From assembly GCA_031265005.1 (NCBI GenBank), contig JAISDD010000022.1, positions 1 through 8,762 of the forward strand: 8,762 nucleotides of DNA, given 5' to 3'. The position numbers and the translations under genes were made by a program. Below, in pieces: positions 5,342-8,762 of this stretch (within the stretch, counting starts at the first letter, position 1; each line of letters starts with the position of its first letter). The stretch is from Syntrophomonadaceae bacterium. Lineage in GTDB: Bacteria; Bacillota; Syntrophomonadia; Syntrophomonadales; Syntrophomonadaceae. The notes under the pieces were generated by a model, which saw only the letters and a list, made by a program, of their open reading frames with translations, did not search any database and had not been told where the DNA came from.

Positions 5342-7666
5342 ATGAATAATTTTTGGTTTCGGGTTTTTCTTTTTCTGTCTTTATCTATAGTTTTGGCTCT
5401 TTACCGATGGTGGATTATAATTGCGGCATTGGCTGTACTTTTGTCTGTGGTAATAGTTTTTTATCCTGACAAACGCCGGGAAGCTGGTTTATTTCTTCTG
5501 TTCATTATTTTGGGAAGCGGCTATTTTCAGTTAAGGCACATCGAGAAACCGGACTTTGGGGAAGTATCAGAAAATAAAGTTTTGCAGGGAGAAATACTTA
5601 CTATTCCGCGTCATACCGAAGACAGAACCAGGTTTGTGCTGCGTTGTAACGATAAAGACCCGGCGCAGCGGAAAATTCAAATATTTTGTAATTTCGATGG
5701 TAATCTTCAGCAAGGAGAAACGATCCGTATCGAGGCCGATTATGAGCTGGCTGCCCGGCCTGGCAACCCTGGAGAATTCGATTATCCTACCTACCTTTCC
5801 TATCAAAATATTTTTTATGTCGCGTCGGTTGATGAATTAGAAAAAATAACTGTCATCGCTCCAGCCTCCGGCATTAAAAAATGGATGAACAGTTATCGCC
5901 AGATTATTGAAAAGGTTTTTAAAGAAGCCTTACCTTTAGACGAAGCTAACATCTTGTTAGGAATGCTGCTGGGCAACATTGACGGTATCGAAGCCTCCGA
6001 GTACTCTAATTACCAAAAATCCGGCATTGTACATATATTTTCCGTATCCGGGATGCATATAGCCTTTTTGCTTTTAATGATTACTTATATCTGTTCTTTA
6101 TTGAAACTCCGTAAGCGCAATCGCTTCTTGGTGGTTTTAATTATATTCTTACTATACGGTTGTCTTATTGGCTGGCCGGTGCCAGTGGTGCGCTCTGTTT
6201 TCATGGGATTGCTGCCTCTTTTAGCTCATTATTTGGGGCGGGATAATGATATGCTCAACAGTTTAGGGTTATCAGGAGTATTTATATTGCTGATAAATCC
6301 TCAAAGTCTCATGCAGATATCTTTTCAGCTTTCTTTTTTAGGGACCTGGGCTCTGGTCTACCTGTATCCTTTGTTAAAAAAATACCATATTTTCGGCTCA
6401 ACTAACAGTATAATCATTGATAAATATTTGAAAGACCTGCTTTTGATCCCTTTTTGCGCGCAATTATCCGTACTTCCGCTGATAGCTTATAATTTTAATA
6501 TTTTCAGTCCCATATCCATTATCAGTAATTTATTATTGAGCTACGTATCCGGAGCTATTGTGATTCTCGGCTTCATAGCGTTGATTTTTGCTCCTGTTTT
6601 CAGCGCCCTCAGTTCATTGATTTTATTCGCGGGCGGTTGGCTTATTGAAATCATGCGTACGGTTACCCGCATTTTACTGTATGTACCAGGTTCCTATTTT
6701 TGGGTGGCTACTCCTGGCGTTTTGCTGATCATATTATATTACGCGGGATTGCTGTTGGGTTGTAAATGCCTGGAAAACAAGTGCGCCTTTTTTTGGCGGC
6801 ATAACTGGAAGCTGAAAATCATGCTTCTTTTGTGGACAGTATTCTTTACCGGCATTTTCTGGCCTGCCTCCTGGGTGGACAAAGGTTTAGCTGAAGCGGT
6901 CTTTGTTGACGTGGGGCAAGGAGATTGTACCTTGTTAAAAAGCCCTCAGGGTAAATTTATATTGATTGACGGCGGCGGCAGCGAATATAGTACTGTCGGG
7001 CAAAGAAAATTACTGCCCTATCTGCGTCATCGAGGCATAAATGAATTATACATGATCATTAACACTCATCCGGATACCGACCATTTACGCGGCTTGGAAG
7101 AAATACTGCCGGAAATTAAAGTCCGTTACGCGGCTATCCCCGCTGTTCTCAGCCAAGATCCCGCTTACGCTAATTTTTTCCAACTGCTGAAAAAATCCTC
7201 GACCCAGTTAATACTATTAAAGTCTAAACAAAATCTTAACATTGAAGATAACTGGAATCTGGAAATTATTTACGCTGGTAAACAAGATGAAAATATTGGT
7301 GTTTCCAATGAAAATTCCGCCATCATTCGCTCTGCTTTCGGGCTTTTTTCGGTTATAATCACTGGAGACGCCGGCATAGAAACTTTAGCAACTGTAGCGG
7401 AGGATAAAAATTTAGCTGCCACTCTGATCGTAAAAATACCTCACCACGGCAGCCGTAATTCCTACTCAGAAGAATTTTACCAAAAGATAAAGCCTAAGTA
7501 TGCGGTAATCTCGGCGGGATTGAAAAATCGGTACGGACATCCTCACGCTGAAGTAATAACCGGGCTGAAGACGCAAAATATTAAAATTTACCGTACCGAT
7601 CAGCAAGGCGCCGTCCGCTTTCTTAGCAATGGAAAAAATTTGCGCATGGAAGTATTTGGGAAATAA
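5342..7666 (+). CDS. comEC: ComEC/Rec2 DNA-uptake channel with metallo-beta-lactamase-type domain
   Basis: This polytopic protein carries single-stranded DNA across the membrane during transformation. At 774 residues it is full length. Hydrophobic segments at the start (about 5-62) precede a soluble OB-like N-terminal region (about 65-175). The competence domain (about 200-480) has FSVSGMHIAFL (233-243), GWPVPVVRS (277-285) and ISFQLSFLG (326-334), all typical. The C-terminal metallo-beta-lactamase fold (about 517-774) retains VDVGQGD (522-528), IDGGG (542-546), the HPDTDH metal motif (576-581), TGDA (674-677), HHGS (701-704) and GHPH (732-735). The nuclease centre therefore looks intact. GGCGGAG precedes the ATG at 5342. 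No frameshift or truncation is seen. The holA gene that often follows comEC in Bacillota is not next to it here. Confidence 0.96.
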   Translation: MNNFWFRVFLFLSLSIVLALYRWWIIIAALAVLLSVVIVFYPDKRREAGLFLLFIILGSGYFQLRHIEKPDFGEVSENKVLQGEILTIPRHTEDRTRFVLRCNDKDPAQRKIQIFCNFDGNLQQGETIRIEADYELAARPGNPGEFDYPTYLSYQNIFYVASVDELEKITVIAPASGIKKWMNSYRQIIEKVFKEALPLDEANILLGMLLGNIDGIEASEYSNYQKSGIVHIFSVSGMHIAFLLLMITYICSLLKLRKRNRFLVVLIIFLLYGCLIGWPVPVVRSVFMGLLPLLAHYLGRDNDMLNSLGLSGVFILLINPQSLMQISFQLSFLGTWALVYLYPLLKKYHIFGSTNSIIIDKYLKDLLLIPFCAQLSVLPLIAYNFNIFSPISIISNLLLSYVSGAIVILGFIALIFAPVFSALSSLILFAGGWLIEIMRTVTRILLYVPGSYFWVATPGVLLIILYYAGLLLGCKCLENKCAFFWRHNWKLKIMLLLWTVFFTGIFWPASWVDKGLAEAVFVDVGQGDCTLLKSPQGKFILIDGGGSEYSTVGQRKLLPYLRHRGINELYMIINTHPDTDHLRGLEEILPEIKVRYAAIPAVLSQDPAYANFFQLLKKSSTQLILLKSKQNLNIEDNWNLEIIYAGKQDENIGVSNENSAIIRSAFGLFSVIITGDAGIETLATVAEDKNLAATLIVKIPHHGSRNSYSEEFYQKIKPKYAVISAGLKNRYGHPHAEVITGLKTQNIKIYRTDQQGAVRFLSNGKNLRMEVFGK

Positions 7667-7713
7667 TTATTATCCTGGCTGAAATTTCAACATATATGTC
7701 ATAAGTAAGTGAA

Positions 7714-7742
7714 TCGCCAACTCAAAGCAAATAATATATAAT
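7714..7742 (+). promoter_or_regulatory. Candidate promoter of lspA-rluD
   Basis: TCGCCA (7714-7719, 4 of 6 to the -35 consensus) and a perfect TATAAT (7737-7742) are spaced by 17 bases. Transcription would start near 7749, about 37 bases before the first possible lspA start. No convincing terminator for comEC is seen between 7667 and 7713, so read-through is also possible. Confidence 0.45.
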
Positions 7743-7785
7743 ACCTATTAATTATGTTTAAATTAAATTAGGAAAGCACTTTAGT

Positions 7786-8253
7786 ATGTGGAGGTTTGTT
7801 GTTTTGAAATTTTTTCTTGCTGCCGCGTCAATTATCGCCCTGGATCAAATCACCAAATGGCTGGTCGTTTTAAATTTCCATTGGGGGGAAAAGCTGACCA
7901 TTTTCAACCCCTGGCTTCACTTCACTTATGTAACCAATACCGGGGCCGCGTTTGGAGTACTTCCAGGACGAAATTGGGTCTTTGTGGTATTTTCGTTTAT
8001 TGTCGTTGCCGGTATAGTATTTTACAATTGGGTTTACAAACCTTCGTTTAGTATGGCGGTAACTACTGCTTTGATTGCCGGGGGCGCGGCTGGTAACCTC
8101 ATTGACCGCTTATTCAGATCAGAGGTGGTCGACTTTATTGACTTAGGCTGGTGGCCGGTTTTTAATATTGCTGATTCGGCCATATTTTGCGGCGCTGTCA
8201 GTTTACTTATCTTCACTTTTATTCAAAATAAAAATGAGGTGTCCAGTGAATAA
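7786..8253 (+). CDS. lspA: Lipoprotein signal peptidase (signal peptidase II)
   Basis: LspA is a four-helix inner-membrane aspartyl protease that removes the signal peptide of prolipoproteins after lipid attachment to the cysteine. From the ATG the protein is 155 residues, normal length. Visible motifs are LDQITKW (19-25), the conserved NTGAAFG (51-57), GGAAGNLIDR (99-108), VVDF with catalytic D116, and FNIADS with catalytic D130. Membrane segments lie at about 7-28, 62-81, 90-106 and 130-147. The start is ambiguous. The ATG at 7786 has AGGAAAG upstream, but a TTG at 7804 is preceded by GGAGG at ideal spacing and would give 149 residues, matching the N-terminal length of Bacillus LspA better. 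The end overlaps the next gene by 8 bases, indicating one operon. Confidence 0.96.
   Translation: MWRFVVLKFFLAAASIIALDQITKWLVVLNFHWGEKLTIFNPWLHFTYVTNTGAAFGVLPGRNWVFVVFSFIVVAGIVFYNWVYKPSFSMAVTTALIAGGAAGNLIDRLFRSEVVDFIDLGWWPVFNIADSAIFCGAVSLLIFTFIQNKNEVSSE
7788..7794 (+). promoter_or_regulatory. Internal ribosome binding site supporting a TTG start for lspA
   Basis: GTGGAGG contains a perfect GGAGG (7790-7794), 9 bases before an in-frame TTG (7804-7806). It overlaps the ATG codon at 7786-7788, so only one of the two starts is likely to dominate. Confidence 0.45.
8236..8241 (+). promoter_or_regulatory. Ribosome binding site deciding the GTG start of the rluD-family gene
   Basis: GAGGTG lies just upstream of the GTG at 8246, with 6 bases between GAGG and the start. 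The in-frame ATG at 8234 has only A-rich sequence before it. The site is inside the lspA coding region, consistent with translational coupling. Confidence 0.6.
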
Positions 8254-8762
8254 AATTGACAAATTAACTGTAGAAGCCCATATAGAAGGAGAGCGTTTAG
8301 ACGTTGCTTTAGCCGGTTACTATGAAAACGTCTCCCGTTCGCTTATTAAAAAATATATAAATGACGGCAAAATTCTCGTAGACGGTCAAACCAGCAAAGC
8401 CAGCCATAAACTGCAAATAGGAGAAGAAATTACGATAAGTATACCTCCTGTTCAAAACTTGCAAATTCTGCCTCAAAATTTGCCTTTGGAAATCATATAC
8501 CAGGATCAGGATATCGCGTTGGTCAACAAGCCTCAGGGACTGGTAGTACATCCGGCTCACGGCCATTGGGAAAACACTTTGGTAAATGCTTTGCTGTATC
8601 ACTTAGATGACCTTTCGGGCATAAACGGCATTCTTCGTCCGGGGATAGTTCACCGCTTAGATAAGGATACTTCCGGGGTCATGGTCATAGCCAAAAATGA
8701 CAAAGCTCATCAGTCGCTGGCTCGCCAAATCAAAGCTCATACCATTAACCGGGAATACACCG
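8246..8762 (+). CDS. RluD-family 23S rRNA pseudouridine synthase, N-terminal part (cut by right window edge)
   Basis: RluA/RluD-family enzymes convert uridines in large-subunit rRNA to pseudouridine. The window holds the first 172 codons of an expected 300 or so. Residues about 14-67 form an S4 RNA-binding domain (ERLDVALA at 16-23, SRSLIKKYI at 30-38, then a DGKILVDG turn). The catalytic domain begins near 82 with IIYQDQDIALVNKPQGLVVHP (83-103). It contains RPGIVHRLDKDTSG (131-144), whose D139 is the catalytic aspartate of the HRLDxxTSG motif. The GTG start at 8246 is chosen from its ribosome binding site; the ATG at 8234 would add four residues. It overlaps lspA by 8 bases, the pairing seen in many Bacillota. 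The product is most likely RluD-like, but the C-terminal half and the exact rRNA target lie beyond this sequence. Confidence 0.93.
   Translation, partial: MNKIDKLTVEAHIEGERLDVALAGYYENVSRSLIKKYINDGKILVDGQTSKASHKLQIGEEITISIPPVQNLQILPQNLPLEIIYQDQDIALVNKPQGLVVHPAHGHWENTLVNALLYHLDDLSGINGILRPGIVHRLDKDTSGVMVIAKNDKAHQSLARQIKAHTINREYT

Noticed and set aside
7690..7712. Possible comEC terminator in the comEC-lspA gap
   Set aside because: Only short AT-rich self-complementary stretches are present, with no GC stem followed by a T-run.

Overview
The window looks like chromosomal DNA of a low-to-moderate GC, Gram-positive-lineage (Bacillota) bacterium. The evidence is AT-rich intergenic regions, strong AGGAG-type ribosome binding sites, a comEA-comEC competence pair, and lspA overlapping an rluD-type gene. 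A protein built from pieces of the corrinoid methyltransferase world suggests an anaerobe of the acetogen type, possibly Negativicutes or Clostridia. That placement is inference. No tRNA, rRNA, CRISPR array, insertion sequence or phage gene was seen.

Left part (minus strand). Positions 1-373 hold the N-terminal third of a phosphomannomutase/phosphoglucomutase that runs off the left edge. Upstream of it, and downstream of ilvE, is a 244-base spacer with a good intrinsic-terminator hairpin (445-488), an AT-rich palindrome (536-566) and a weaker terminator candidate (562-595). ilvE (618-1691), a branched-chain amino acid aminotransferase, follows.

Centre. A 287-base divergent spacer separates ilvE from a 559-residue plus-strand gene (1979-3658), the most unusual object here. 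Its N-terminal half resembles only the C-terminal module of RACo-type corrinoid-protein reactivators (ASKHA fold). Its C-terminal half resembles a short UroD/MtaA-like corrinoid methyltransferase with a His-X-Cys zinc motif. The iron-sulfur, linker and middle domains of RACo are absent, and the remaining nucleotide-binding loop is altered. A convergent cation diffusion facilitator gene (minus strand, 3664-4560) ends 5 bases from it.

Right part (plus strand). comEA (4711-5310) and comEC (5342-7666) form a DNA-uptake unit: a membrane-anchored DNA receptor, then the channel with its metallo-beta-lactamase-type nuclease domain. After a 119-base gap with its own promoter candidate come lspA (lipoprotein signal peptidase) and, overlapping by 8 bases, the N-terminal part of a RluD-family pseudouridine synthase that runs off the right edge.

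There is no gene-free stretch longer than 300 bases. Apart from the RACo/UroD fusion, the genes are ordinary housekeeping or competence genes with intact signature motifs.
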